Below are positions 18,473-26,860 of a DNA stretch of 64,000 nucleotides, one piece after another (the first letter of the stretch is position 1; each line of letters starts with the position of its first letter). The DNA is taken from positions 620,001-684,000 of the forward strand of contig NZ_CP019300.1 of NCBI RefSeq assembly GCF_001953955.1. Reading direction: 5' to 3'. The DNA is from Prevotella intermedia ATCC 25611 = DSM 20706. GTDB lineage: Bacteria; Bacteroidota; Bacteroidia; Bacteroidales; Bacteroidaceae. Under the pieces are notes generated by a model, which was not told where the DNA came from, ran no database searches, and worked only from the letters and a program-made list of their open reading frames with translations. Made by a program: the position numbers and the translations under genes.

Positions 18473-19264
18473 ATGACAAAAAAGACTTTACTTGTCGGTT
18501 TACTGGCTATGTTCTCAGTAACGACTTTTGCACAGAATGCAGCAAAGAAAATCAAAGACGCACGTACCAATCCAGACCTTTACTATCTTCAAGATGGCCA
18601 ACAGACAAGTTCATTAGAACTTCTTCCAACTCCTCCACAGCCAGGTAGTATTCAATTCCTCTATGATGAAGCACAGTATCAGTGGGGAAAGATGCAGCGC
18701 AACACACCACGTGGCGACCAGGCTGTTGCCGATGCGCGCGTTGGTGGAGACGGTGTGCCTAACGCTTTCTCTGAAGCTTTTGGTATCAAAATCAGCAAGG
18801 AAACAACACCAGAGATTTATAAGCTTGTGCTGAATATGCGCGAAGACGCTGGCGATTTAGCAACACGCAGTGCTAAAGACCATTATATGCGTGTACGTCC
18901 ATTCGCTTTCTATAATGAGATGACCTGTAATCCAGAGCAGCAACAGGAACTGTCAACCAATGGTTCTTATCCTTCAGGACACACTGCTATTGGTTGGGCA
19001 ACGGCATTGGTACTTTCCGAGATTAACATTGACCGTCAGAATGAAATCCTTGAGCGTGGCTACCAGATGGGACAAAGCCGTGTTATCTGTGGTTACCACT
19101 GGCAAAGCGACGTTGATGCAGCACGTGTAGTGAGTGCTGCTGTCGTGGCTCGCCTGCATGCAGACCCAGCTTTCCAAGCTCAGCTGGAGAAAGCTAAGAA
19201 GGAGTTTGCCAAGTTGCAGAAAGAAGGCAAGGTTGCCAAGAGCACTTTCAAGGCAGCAAACTAA
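18473..19264 (+). CDS. Class A non-specific acid phosphatase (PAP2 superfamily)
   Basis: 263 residues with signal peptide (cleavage near TTFAQ, residue 21). The three-part class A signature is complete: K135-x6-R142-P143, P167-S-G-H170, and S202-R203-x5-H209-x3-D213; H209 is the expected nucleophile and H170 the acid/base. Hydrolyses phosphomonoesters in the periplasm or outside. A class A acid phosphatase has been described from Prevotella intermedia. The last 45 residues are a charged helix ([13 protein letters not shown]). TAACTTTG -7 box at 18416-18423. The porin gene follows after 101 nt with a hairpin in between. Confidence 0.94.
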   Translation: MTKKTLLVGLLAMFSVTTFAQNAAKKIKDARTNPDLYYLQDGQQTSSLELLPTPPQPGSIQFLYDEAQYQWGKMQRNTPRGDQAVADARVGGDGVPNAFSEAFGIKISKETTPEIYKLVLNMREDAGDLATRSAKDHYMRVRPFAFYNEMTCNPEQQQELSTNGSYPSGHTAIGWATALVLSEINIDRQNEILERGYQMGQSRVICGYHWQSDVDAARVVSAAVVARLHADPAFQAQLEKAKKEFAKLQKEGKVAKSTFKAAN

Positions 19265-19271
19265 GTCATAA

Positions 19272-19302
19272 GGAGTTACAGAAGGCTTTACTTCCGTAAC
19301 TC
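19272..19302 (+). other. Intercistronic hairpin between phosphatase and porin genes
   Basis: GGAGTTAC / GTAACTCC eight-bp stem with a further GAAG/CTTC stem inside and a 6-nt loop. No T-run follows, so it may be an mRNA-processing or partial-termination hairpin rather than a full terminator. Confidence 0.6.
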
Positions 19303-19365
19303 CTATATCAAGGCATTTCAGCTTAATACCAAAACAAAAAGTAAACTAATATAAAAGATAGACCA

Positions 19366-20526
19366 ATGAAAAGAATCATACTTTTCGCCACTTGCAGCTT
19401 AATGGTGTGCGCAGGTGCCTTCGCTCAACAGAAAGAAGAGCCGAAGTTAGTTGTTAAGCCATCAGGACGTATTCTCATGGACGCAGGTGCAATGCACTCA
19501 ACCGACAAGACCGTTGATGCTCTGCTCAACGATGGTGCTGCTATTCCTGATGCTCGTATCGGCTTCAGTGCCACATACGATAAGTGGAAAGTAAAGGTTG
19601 ATGTGGGCTTTGCACGCCAGAGCTTGTCGCTGAAAGACGTCAATCTCGACTACAAAATAAACAATGACGAATTGCTTCGCTTGGGCTACTTTGTTCATCA
19701 GTTCGGTTTACAGAGTGCAACATCTTCAAGCTTCAAGATTTCTATGGAAGAGCCTTTGGCTAACCAAGCTTTCTTCAACAATCGTCTGATAGGTGCGATG
19801 TATGTGCACACTGCCGACAAGTTCCACGCTACAGCATCTCTCTTTGCTGAGAACGATGCGATGAAGATGACCACCGACAAACTCGGCAATGAGGCGTGGG
19901 GAGCGATGACACGTTTGGTATGGCACCCACAGATAGAGCGTGGAAAGATTTTCCACTTTGGTGTCAGCGGTGCTTACGAGTCGCCACGTTATAACAAGAA
20001 TGCGGCCAACAGCCACAGTTCATACACGCTGAGAGCTCCGTTCCCAACACGTATTGCAAATGTCAGTGCGCAAGAAGCAACCATCACCGATGCCAAATCG
20101 CTGTGGAAATTCTCTCCTGAACTGACTGCCGCTTTTGGTAATCTCGGCATAGAGTCGCAATACTACTATGTTGCCATCAAGCGTGATAACGCCCTGCCTA
20201 ATTACAAGGCGTGGGGTGCTTATGGCAATGTCCGCTATTTGCTCAAAGGACAAGGTTACACCTATACCAAGAACGACGCAGGTATAGCTACACCAGACCC
20301 AGGTGCAATGGAGCTTGTTGCTGCTTACAACTACTCAACATTGACCGATAAGAACGCAAACATCTTTGGTGGTAAGGTAAATGACTGGTCGCTGACCTTC
20401 AACTACTACATCAACAAGTATATGATTTGGCGTGTACGTGCTTCTATCACTCGTGCAACAGAGAATATGGCATTCGCTGACAACACCGTATCAATGCTTG
20501 AGACACGTTTGCAGATTAAGTTCTAA
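19366..20526 (+). CDS. OprP/OprO-type porin (phosphate-selective porin family)
   Basis: 386 residues with signal peptide (MKRIILFATCSLMVCAGAFA). After a short N-terminal region the protein alternates amphipathic strands and ends in an aromatic-charged strand (LETRLQIKF), the outer membrane barrel pattern. PSGRILMDAG, RIGFSATYDKWKVKVDVGF, YKINNDELLRLGYF and the QFGLQ segment resemble the phosphate-selective porin O/P family of Bacteroidetes. Position next to a secreted acid phosphatase suggests uptake of released phosphate. The anion selectivity itself is inferred. Followed by two strong hairpins, one a likely terminator. Confidence 0.85.
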   Translation: MKRIILFATCSLMVCAGAFAQQKEEPKLVVKPSGRILMDAGAMHSTDKTVDALLNDGAAIPDARIGFSATYDKWKVKVDVGFARQSLSLKDVNLDYKINNDELLRLGYFVHQFGLQSATSSSFKISMEEPLANQAFFNNRLIGAMYVHTADKFHATASLFAENDAMKMTTDKLGNEAWGAMTRLVWHPQIERGKIFHFGVSGAYESPRYNKNAANSHSSYTLRAPFPTRIANVSAQEATITDAKSLWKFSPELTAAFGNLGIESQYYYVAIKRDNALPNYKAWGAYGNVRYLLKGQGYTYTKNDAGIATPDPGAMELVAAYNYSTLTDKNANIFGGKVNDWSLTFNYYINKYMIWRVRASITRATENMAFADNTVSMLETRLQIKF

Positions 20527-20603
20527 ACTACTTGACGAATCAGAGCAACAAAACCAATACATTGCTTGAACTCGATATAAGAAAGTAGTTTGAAAAGTTA
20601 TAG

Positions 20604-20668
20604 AAGTGAGATGTTTATTTGTAACTATTCGATTTATCAATATGAAGTTACGAAAAAACATCTCACTT
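20604..20668 (+). terminator. Long stem-loop after the porin gene
   Basis: AAGTGAGATGTTT (20604-20616) pairs with AAACATCTCACTT (20656-20668), with a second inner pair GTAACT/AGTTAC, followed by TT. It starts 78 bp after the porin stop; likely terminator, possibly cruciform-forming. Confidence 0.65.
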
Positions 20669-20693
20669 TTATGATGATTATAATCTAACAGCC

Positions 20694-20902
20694 TTAGCTA
20701 AAAACACCCATTGTTTTGTAAAGATAATTTCTTTGAAAAACGGTAATTTCGATTTGGCATTGCGAAAGCGGCTCTTTTGCGATGCAAAACCTACGCTTTT
20801 ACCGTGCAAAACAGCCGCTTTTACAATGCAAAACAATAGGTTTTGCAACACGTTGATAATGAATGGGTTGAGCAATAGGAACTCTTATGAAATATATTTA
20901 CA
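20694..20902 (+). repeat. Intergenic palindromic element, copy C
   Basis: Third copy, plus orientation. Arm a here is GCGGCTCTTTTGC, with one mismatch to a' that copies D, E and G share, so these four form a subgroup. It sits between the converging porin and SIR2-TPR genes. Confidence 0.9.
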
Positions 20903-20966
20903 CTGCAACAACTCTTTTTTCACCCTTTAAAGTAACGCCATTCCTATAAACTTTACCGAAAGAAAT

Positions 20967-21013
20967 AAAAATTAAGAGTTGATTTTCATAACGAAAACCA
21001 ACTCTTAATTTTT
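20967..21013. terminator. Bidirectional terminator between porin and SIR2-TPR genes
   Basis: Perfect 15-bp inverted repeat AAAAATTAAGAGTTG (20967-20981) / CAACTCTTAATTTTT (20999-21013) with A-run on one side and T-run on the other, the classical form for converging genes. Confidence 0.85.
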
Positions 21014-21164
21014 ATCAGTGAAATATCAAATAGCCCAATCAAGTCCAACCTTTGGGTCGTATTAGCCATTTAAAAAGGTAAAAAACTCATTTCTCCTACC
21101 GACTATAATACGAGCTTCGCCTCTCTTTCTGCTCTACAACAGATTTTCTTGAATAGCTTTGCTA

Positions 21165-23849
21165 CTATCCTTTCATATTAGAGAGAATACGTTTAAAGCC
21201 TGAATCATCACGAAGTCCGTCCCATCTTTTATCTTTCTCCACCATTTCGACAGAAACTTCACTTCTTGAAAGAGAACGCTCCAAACACTTCAATGCTTCT
21301 TTTTTCTTGTTTCTTACGGCATAAAGACAAGCCAAATTGTAGAACTTACCTCCATTCTTAATAGCCTGTTGATACTTTTCAAAGGCTTCGTTATATAGTT
21401 TTTCAGCTTCATTGCCAGATTTTAACTGAGCCAGCCCACTTAAAGCTATCCCCCAATTGTCATATGCATTATGGTAGTCTGGCTTAATCTGTGTTGCCTG
21501 ATGATACTTCTCAAAGGCAGCGTTGTATAGTGCTTCAGCTTCGACACCAGACTTGGTCTGTGCAAGATTGAATAAAGCAGCTCCCCAATTGTTATATGCT
21601 TTATGGTCGTCAGGCTTAACCTGTGTCGCCTGATGATACTTCTCAACGGAATCCTTGTATAGTGCTTCAGCTTCGATACCAGACTTGGCCTTTGCAAGAT
21701 TGAATAAAGCATTTCCCCAATTATAATATGCCTCATAGCCATCAGGTTTAAGCTGTGTCGCATAATGATACTTCTCAAAGGAATCCTTGTATAGTGCTTC
21801 AGCTTCGACACCAGACTTGATCTGTGCAAGATCGCTTAAAGCAACTCCCCAATTGTTATATGCTTCATGGTCATCAGGTTTAAGCTGTGCCGCATGACGA
21901 TACTTCTCAAAGGCAGCGTTGTATAGTGCTTCAGCTTCGACACCAGACTTGATCTGTGCAAGATCGCTTAAAGCATTTCCCCAATTGTTATATGCTTCAT
22001 AGTAATTAGGTTTAAGCTGTGTCGCATAATCATACTTCTCAAAGGAATCCTTGTATAGTGCTTCAGCTTCGACACCAGATTTTAACTGCGCCAGCCCACT
22101 TAAAGCTATCCCCCAATTATCATATGCATCATGGTAGTCTGGCTTAATCTGTGTTGTCTGATGATACTTCTCAAAGGCAGCGTTGTATAGTGCTTCAGCT
22201 TCGACACCAGACTTGGTCTGTGCAAGATTGAATAAAGCAGCTCCCCAATTGTTATATGCCTTATGGTCGTCAGGCTTAAGCTGTGTCGCATGATGATACT
22301 TCTCAAAGGAATCCTTGTATAGTGCTTCAGCTTCGATACCAGACTTGGCCTGTGCAAGATTGAATAAAGCATTTCCCCAATTATAATATGCCTCATAGCC
22401 ATCAGGTTTAAGCTGTGTCGCATGATGATACTTCTCAAAGGAATCCTTGTATAGTGCTTCAGCTTCGACACCAGACTTGATCTGTGCAAGATCGCTTAAA
22501 GCAACTCCCCAATTGTTATATGCTTCATGGTCATCAGGTTTAAGCTGTGCCGCATGACGATACTTCTCAAAGGCAGCGTTGTATAGTGCTTCAGCTTCGA
22601 CACCAGACTTGATCTGTGCAAGATCGCTTAAAGCATTTCCCCAATTGTTATATGCTTCATAGTAATCAGGTTTAAGCTGTGTCGCATAATCATACTTCTC
22701 AAAGGAATCTTTGTATAGTGCTTCAGCTTCGACACCAGACTTGGTCTGTGCAAGATGGGCTAAAGCATTTCCCCAATTGTTATATGCTTCAGGGAATTTA
22801 AGCTTTAATTCAGTTGCAGCCTTATATTCTTTTAAAGCATCTAAGTTTTCTCCAGCTAAATTATGCTTTAACCCTATGTTGAAGTGATTGTTTGCCTCTC
22901 TCTCTAAAAGGAGTAGTTGTCTTTCATTCTGATTCTGTACTTTCGAAAGTTTCTTTGTAAGAGAATCAATTTCTTTTTCAGACTCTTTAAGTTGTTCTGA
23001 AAGCATCTTCTCTTGAGGACTTTTCTCTGCTTCTGCAACCTGCTTAATCTCTAAAAGTTGGTCTATAACCTCTGGAATTTCTGTATAAGAAGCAACCTTA
23101 ATAGAAGTTAGGAAATTAAGAGAATCCTCTAACGGCTTATCGGTTATGATATAGTGTTTTTGGTCGTAGATACCTTGAATCCTGTTGATTTCCTTAAAAA
23201 TACCATTAATTTGAGGGTCGCCTAAACCTGTTCCAATAAAAAGGAAGGTTTTATTGGATATGAGAATTCTCAAAGTATGTAAAGCATGTTCTGCCTCTCG
23301 CCCTTTGTCATCATAAAGACCATCATAATCTGATGGAAATAAGACCATAGAGTCTATGCCATCTATGCAACCATGCAATTTGAACAAAAAGACGGAATCT
23401 TTCTTCACTCTGTTTAGCTCGTAATCTTTACCCTTATATGCTTTTATTTCTTGGAGTTCAGGAATGGCTTTTTCAAAAGCTTTATCATAATTGGTAGTAA
23501 TAATCTTTGTTGATAGGCTGAACAACTTTTTATGAAAAGAAAAATCATTCCCCCCTCTCAATGTGAAATAGTGCTTAACAAACCCACCAATTTCTCTTTT
23601 ACTTATTCCTTTTTTTTCTAATATCTTAAGAGTTTCTATCGGCTCTAATGCATCGCAAATTTGTTTCAGTTCATCTGTGATGTCTCCTTCCGTAATCAGA
23701 TGAGAAGTTATAGATTTAACCATTTTACCCCATCCTTCAAGAGATTCGTTGTCCGTGTTTTTTAAGTCCCAAGATAAACCAGCACCAATGAATAGTACTA
23801 AATCATCTGCTTCGATTGCTTTTTTTAATTCAGAAGGTATATTTACCAT
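21165..23849 (-). CDS. SIR2-like domain protein with C-terminal TPR array
   Basis: 894 residues. Residues 1-270 form a SIR2_2-type domain: LFIGAGLS (19-26), TTNYD (118-122), FKLHGCID (156-163) and LFIGTGLGDP (203-212) match the NAD-binding and catalytic motifs of such domains. A coiled-coil (280-320) leads to an array of 44-residue TPR-like units: ten full units (354-793) and an eleventh that decays, then a conserved end. Units 2-5 and 7-10 are near identical, a 660-bp duplication. In known anti-phage systems SIR2 domains deplete NAD, and SIR2 plus TPR-like sensor fusions are plausible relatives; defence here is inferred. It stands alone between housekeeping genes with its own promoter (-7 at 23961-23968, minus). 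Confidence 0.88.
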   Translation of the reverse strand: MVNIPSELKKAIEADDLVLFIGAGLSWDLKNTDNESLEGWGKMVKSITSHLITEGDITDELKQICDALEPIETLKILEKKGISKREIGGFVKHYFTLRGGNDFSFHKKLFSLSTKIITTNYDKAFEKAIPELQEIKAYKGKDYELNRVKKDSVFLFKLHGCIDGIDSMVLFPSDYDGLYDDKGREAEHALHTLRILISNKTFLFIGTGLGDPQINGIFKEINRIQGIYDQKHYIITDKPLEDSLNFLTSIKVASYTEIPEVIDQLLEIKQVAEAEKSPQEKMLSEQLKESEKEIDSLTKKLSKVQNQNERQLLLLEREANNHFNIGLKHNLAGENLDALKEYKAATELKLKFPEAYNNWGNALAHLAQTKSGVEAEALYKDSFEKYDYATQLKPDYYEAYNNWGNALSDLAQIKSGVEAEALYNAAFEKYRHAAQLKPDDHEAYNNWGVALSDLAQIKSGVEAEALYKDSFEKYHHATQLKPDGYEAYYNWGNALFNLAQAKSGIEAEALYKDSFEKYHHATQLKPDDHKAYNNWGAALFNLAQTKSGVEAEALYNAAFEKYHQTTQIKPDYHDAYDNWGIALSGLAQLKSGVEAEALYKDSFEKYDYATQLKPNYYEAYNNWGNALSDLAQIKSGVEAEALYNAAFEKYRHAAQLKPDDHEAYNNWGVALSDLAQIKSGVEAEALYKDSFEKYHYATQLKPDGYEAYYNWGNALFNLAKAKSGIEAEALYKDSVEKYHQATQVKPDDHKAYNNWGAALFNLAQTKSGVEAEALYNAAFEKYHQATQIKPDYHNAYDNWGIALSGLAQLKSGNEAEKLYNEAFEKYQQAIKNGGKFYNLACLYAVRNKKKEALKCLERSLSRSEVSVEMVEKDKRWDGLRDDSGFKRILSNMKG
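21471..22790 (-). repeat. Ten 132-bp tandem TPR-coding repeats with a 660-bp higher-order duplication
   Basis: Unit of 44 codons starting at E-A-Y-N-N-W-G. At the protein level units 2 and 7 are identical, 3/8 and 5/10 differ by one residue, and 4/9 by four, so a five-unit block (21999-22658) was duplicated in tandem. The repeat lies entirely inside the SIR2-TPR gene. Confidence 0.95.
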
Positions 23850-23960
23850 AGTTTTATTATTTATTTTATACTGTGTAACTACTATTATAAAGGTAAATTC
23901 GTGTGGTATAAGGTCTGAAGAGCCATTCGGAAGTTAGGCTAACAGATTTTCATACAGATG

Positions 23961-23992
23961 CAAAGATAATAAAAAATATTAATATCGAGAAA
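23961..23992 (-). promoter_or_regulatory. Promoter of the SIR2-TPR gene
   Basis: On the minus strand: TTTC (23992-23989), 20-nt spacer, TATCTTTG (23968-23961), about 110 nt before the start at 23849. The rest of 23850-24085 is AT-rich and shows nothing else. Confidence 0.55.
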
Positions 23993-24085
23993 GGGTTTCA
24001 CGAATTAATGCGAGCTTGGTAGAAAAAAGTGATTTTGAAAGATTGTAGAGATTATAAGGTGTTCAGCTAAGGTTCCACCCTTCAG

Positions 24086-24120
24086 CAACACAGCCTGCGC
24101 TGAAAGCGCAGGCTGTGTTG
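24086..24120 (-). terminator. Terminator after the MFS transporter gene
   Basis: Perfect 16-bp inverted repeat CAACACAGCCTGCGCT / AGCGCAGGCTGTGTTG with a 3-nt loop, 50 bp beyond the minus-strand stop at 24170. Very stable; the T-run is weak. Confidence 0.7.
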
Positions 24121-24169
24121 TTATGTCTGTTTATGCAGGCAAGTTTGCCTAATATATATTGTATGGTGC

Positions 24170-25507
24170 TTATTGCTTGTTTACGTCCTTGATAATCGTT
24201 ACCGACAGTGCGCCAGCAACAAGGGCAACGCCTGCCACAATCATCATATTGCTTTGCACAGAACCTACAAGATGCAAGATGACACCGCCAAGGGCAGCTG
24301 CGATAATCTGTGGTATGCAGATGGTTCCGTTGAACAAACCAAGGTAAGCACCCATGTGTCCGTAGCCTTCGAGCGCATTGGTAACGAAGGTGAAAGGCAT
24401 GGCAAGGATTGCTGCCCAAGCACAACCGATGAGTAGGAACGGAACGAACATAACGTATTGGTCGTGAACGAAAGAAGCCATTACAAAACCTATACCACCC
24501 AAAACGAGCGAAAGACTATAAGCCAACTTGCGGTTTTTGAACATTGGCAGCACCATTGCCCAAACCACCGAGCCTATGGCTTGCACGGCAAAGAGTATGC
24601 CCACCCAGTTGCCAGCTTCCTGATAGCTTAAAGTTGCAGTAGCATTGCTGGCTGTCATATCTACGCCCCAGCAGTTGGCAGCTATCGTTCCGTTGGTATA
24701 AGTCCACATATACATAAAGGCAAACCAAGAGAAGAACTGTACCAATCCAACCTTCCAGAAAGTGGCAGGTGCATTTTTCAAGAGGTGTATCCAGTTGGAT
24801 TTCGACTCGTTGTCGGTTTCTTTCAGGTTGTGATACTCCGCATATTCCTTCGGTGGCATCTCCTTTACCTTTGCTGTAGTGTAGAGTACACACAGAATAA
24901 GAATGGCTGCACCAATGTAGAACGAATAGATTACCGAGTCGGGAACCACGCCTTTCGGTGCTTCGTTGGCAATACCAATGGCAGTAAAGAGGAAGGGGAA
25001 CACATAGCCCGCTAACGAACCTGCATTGCAAAGAAAACTCTGGATAGAGTAAGCCAAAGCCTTCTGCTTTTCGTTTACTTCGTCGCCCACGAGCATTTTG
25101 AAAGGTTGCATCGCCATATTGATGCTCGTATCGAGAAACATCAAAGAGATTAAGCCGAACACCATCGCCGTGGAAACAGCCATACCGAACGAGCCTGCAT
25201 TCGGCAAAAGGCACATAACGAGGACGGCAACAGTAGCTCCGACGAACAGATAAGGTATGCGGCGACCGAAGCGTGTCCACGTCTTGTCAGACAATGTTCC
25301 TACAATCGGTTGCACAATAATGCCCATCAACGGTGGCAAAATCCAGAAATAGCTCAGGCTGTGTGGGTCGGCACCCAATGTTCCGAATATGCGTGAGATG
25401 TTTGCGCTTTGCAATGCGTAAGCTATTTGTACGCCAAAGAACCCAAAGCTAAGGTTCCATAGTTGCCAGAAACTTTTGTCGGGGCGGGTTTTTAATTCTT
25501 TATTCAT
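24170..25507 (-). CDS. MFS sugar transporter (SLC45/maltose type)
   Basis: 445 residues, about twelve membrane helices. The N-terminus FWQLWNLSFGFFGVQIAYAL, ISRIFGTLGADPHSL and GIIVQPIVGTLSDKTWTRFGRR (loop 2-3 signature with D and RxGRR) are typical of SLC45/GPH-like transporters found in Bacteroidetes starch loci. Predicted inner-membrane importer of maltose or maltodextrins released by the amylase. Ends the minus-strand pair lacI-MFS: the lacI stop is 52 nt upstream, so both are likely one transcript. Substrate is inferred from context. Confidence 0.85.
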   Translation of the reverse strand: MNKELKTRPDKSFWQLWNLSFGFFGVQIAYALQSANISRIFGTLGADPHSLSYFWILPPLMGIIVQPIVGTLSDKTWTRFGRRIPYLFVGATVAVLVMCLLPNAGSFGMAVSTAMVFGLISLMFLDTSINMAMQPFKMLVGDEVNEKQKALAYSIQSFLCNAGSLAGYVFPFLFTAIGIANEAPKGVVPDSVIYSFYIGAAILILCVLYTTAKVKEMPPKEYAEYHNLKETDNESKSNWIHLLKNAPATFWKVGLVQFFSWFAFMYMWTYTNGTIAANCWGVDMTASNATATLSYQEAGNWVGILFAVQAIGSVVWAMVLPMFKNRKLAYSLSLVLGGIGFVMASFVHDQYVMFVPFLLIGCAWAAILAMPFTFVTNALEGYGHMGAYLGLFNGTICIPQIIAAALGGVILHLVGSVQSNMMIVAGVALVAGALSVTIIKDVNKQ

Positions 25508-25559
25508 AGTTGAAAGTATGTGAGTTGCGGTTTATTTGTTGTTGATTTATGTCTTGTCG

Positions 25560-26585
25560 TTATCGTGTTGTGCCTCGAACAATGAGCCTTGTGCGCACTA
25601 CACGCTTCTCGATAGAGTCGATGGGGAGTACGCCCTCCACCTTATTTATAAGTATGCTTGCAGCTTCTTCGCCCACACGTACACCACGTTGCTCAACCGT
25701 GGTCAGCATCGGGTCGCACGCTACGGCACGCTCGCAGTTGGTGAAACCACAGATGGAGACATCTTCGGGAACACGTAGCCCCATTCGCTTGCACGAATAG
25801 AGAATACCAATGGCTGTGTCGTCGTTCACGGCGAAGAAACCATCGGGAGGGTTTGGAATGCTCATAAGGTCGGGCGTGATAGACTCTGCATCGCTGCGGT
25901 TGTCGCACATACGAATGAGTTGTTCGTCGGGCTGTATGCCGTGTTTCAGCAAAGTATCGCGATAACCGTTGTAACGGTTCTTTCCGATTTCCAAATTCAA
26001 CGACAAGCCGTAGTAGGCTATGCGCCTGCACCCTGTATTAATAAGGTGGTTCACGGCAGAGAGCGCACCTATGTAGTCGTCAATGACCACACGGCTGGCA
26101 TTCACGCCTGTACTCATACGGTCGTAGAAGACAAGCGGAACATTCTGGTCGATAAGGAACTGGAAGTGGTCGTACTTGGCTGTGTCTTTCGCTTGCGATA
26201 CGATTACACCGCAAACTTTATTCTCATAGAACGACTTGCATATCTCTACTTCCCGCTCATAGCGTTCGTCGCTCTGGGCAACCATTAGCTGATAGCCACG
26301 TGCCGAAGCCTCTTCTTCGATTCCTGCCAATATGGAAGAAAAATAAAAATGCGTAAACTGTGGCACGATTACACCAATAACTTTCAGCGATTGCACTTTG
26401 CTTTTGCGCAATGCTTCGGCTATGATATTCGGAGTGAAGTTGTGCTCACGGGCATAACGCTTTATTTCGTCCCTCTTCTCAGCAGAAATGCGTGGACTAT
26501 CCTTCAGTGCACGCGAAACAGTGGCAACGGAAACGCCAAGTTCCCGTGCAATATCTTTCATCGTAACACTTCCATTTTTGACCAT
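25560..26585 (-). CDS. LacI family transcriptional regulator of the starch locus
   Basis: 341 residues from the ATG at 26585 (the frame is open 27 codons further, but those residues lie before the HTH and overlap the likely promoter). HTH at 8-30: VTMKDIARELGVSVATVSRAL, hinge NIIAEALRKS, then a periplasmic-binding-like effector domain (about 62-341) with VIGVIVPQFTHFYFSSILAGIEEEA and FAVNDDTAIGIL. Its binding site is probably the palindrome at 26689-26702 between it and susC, repeated before the amylase gene. Because the site lies 54 nt upstream of each -7 box, activation is more likely than occlusion. Transcribed with the MFS gene. Confidence 0.92.
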   Translation of the reverse strand: MVKNGSVTMKDIARELGVSVATVSRALKDSPRISAEKRDEIKRYAREHNFTPNIIAEALRKSKVQSLKVIGVIVPQFTHFYFSSILAGIEEEASARGYQLMVAQSDERYEREVEICKSFYENKVCGVIVSQAKDTAKYDHFQFLIDQNVPLVFYDRMSTGVNASRVVIDDYIGALSAVNHLINTGCRRIAYYGLSLNLEIGKNRYNGYRDTLLKHGIQPDEQLIRMCDNRSDAESITPDLMSIPNPPDGFFAVNDDTAIGILYSCKRMGLRVPEDVSICGFTNCERAVACDPMLTTVEQRGVRVGEEAASILINKVEGVLPIDSIEKRVVRTRLIVRGTTR

Positions 26586-26626
26586 AATTCCGTGAGTTTG
26601 ATTTCTGTTTTTTGTTATTGCTATGG

Positions 26627-26634
26627 CAAAAATA
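26627..26634 (-). promoter_or_regulatory. -7 box of lacI
   Basis: TATTTTTG read on the minus strand, exactly 54 nt from the operator palindrome, mirroring the susC side. No clear -33 box. Confidence 0.5.
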
Positions 26635-26688
26635 CACATTTTTACAAAAACGTTGATACAAGTCAAGAATTTATTATTGCATTATTAA

Positions 26689-26702
26689 TGCAAACGTTTG
26701 CA
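26689..26702. promoter_or_regulatory. LacI-type operator between lacI and susC
   Basis: Perfect 14-bp palindrome TGCAAACGTTTGCA with the central CG typical of LacI-family sites. The identical sequence recurs at 33994-34007 upstream of the amylase gene. 54 nt to the susC -7 box on one side and 54 nt to the lacI -7 box on the other. Confidence 0.85.
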
Positions 26703-26730
26703 CATTTTAATTAACGTTTTTAATGGATAA

Positions 26731-26764
26731 AAAGTGCTAATACGGAATTATCAAACTATCTTTG
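26731..26764 (+). promoter_or_regulatory. susC promoter
   Basis: TATCTTTG -7 box at 26757-26764; an AGTGC stretch at 26733-26737 takes the -33 position, a poor match to TTTG. The amylase promoter has the same AGTGC at the same distance, consistent with activator-dependent promoters. Confidence 0.6.
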
Positions 26765-26860
26765 CACTGACAAGCCTTATATTAAGGTGAGGCGAACATC
26801 ACATAAATCTATAAAAGAGATAACAATTTACTCAATATTAATAACTTTAGCAATAAAAAG

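Noticed and set aside
21360..22790. Regular 132-bp periodic repeats resembling a direct-repeat array
   Set aside because: The period equals 44 codons and the units encode TPR-like repeats within one long frame; units are adjacent without unique spacers, so this is not CRISPR.
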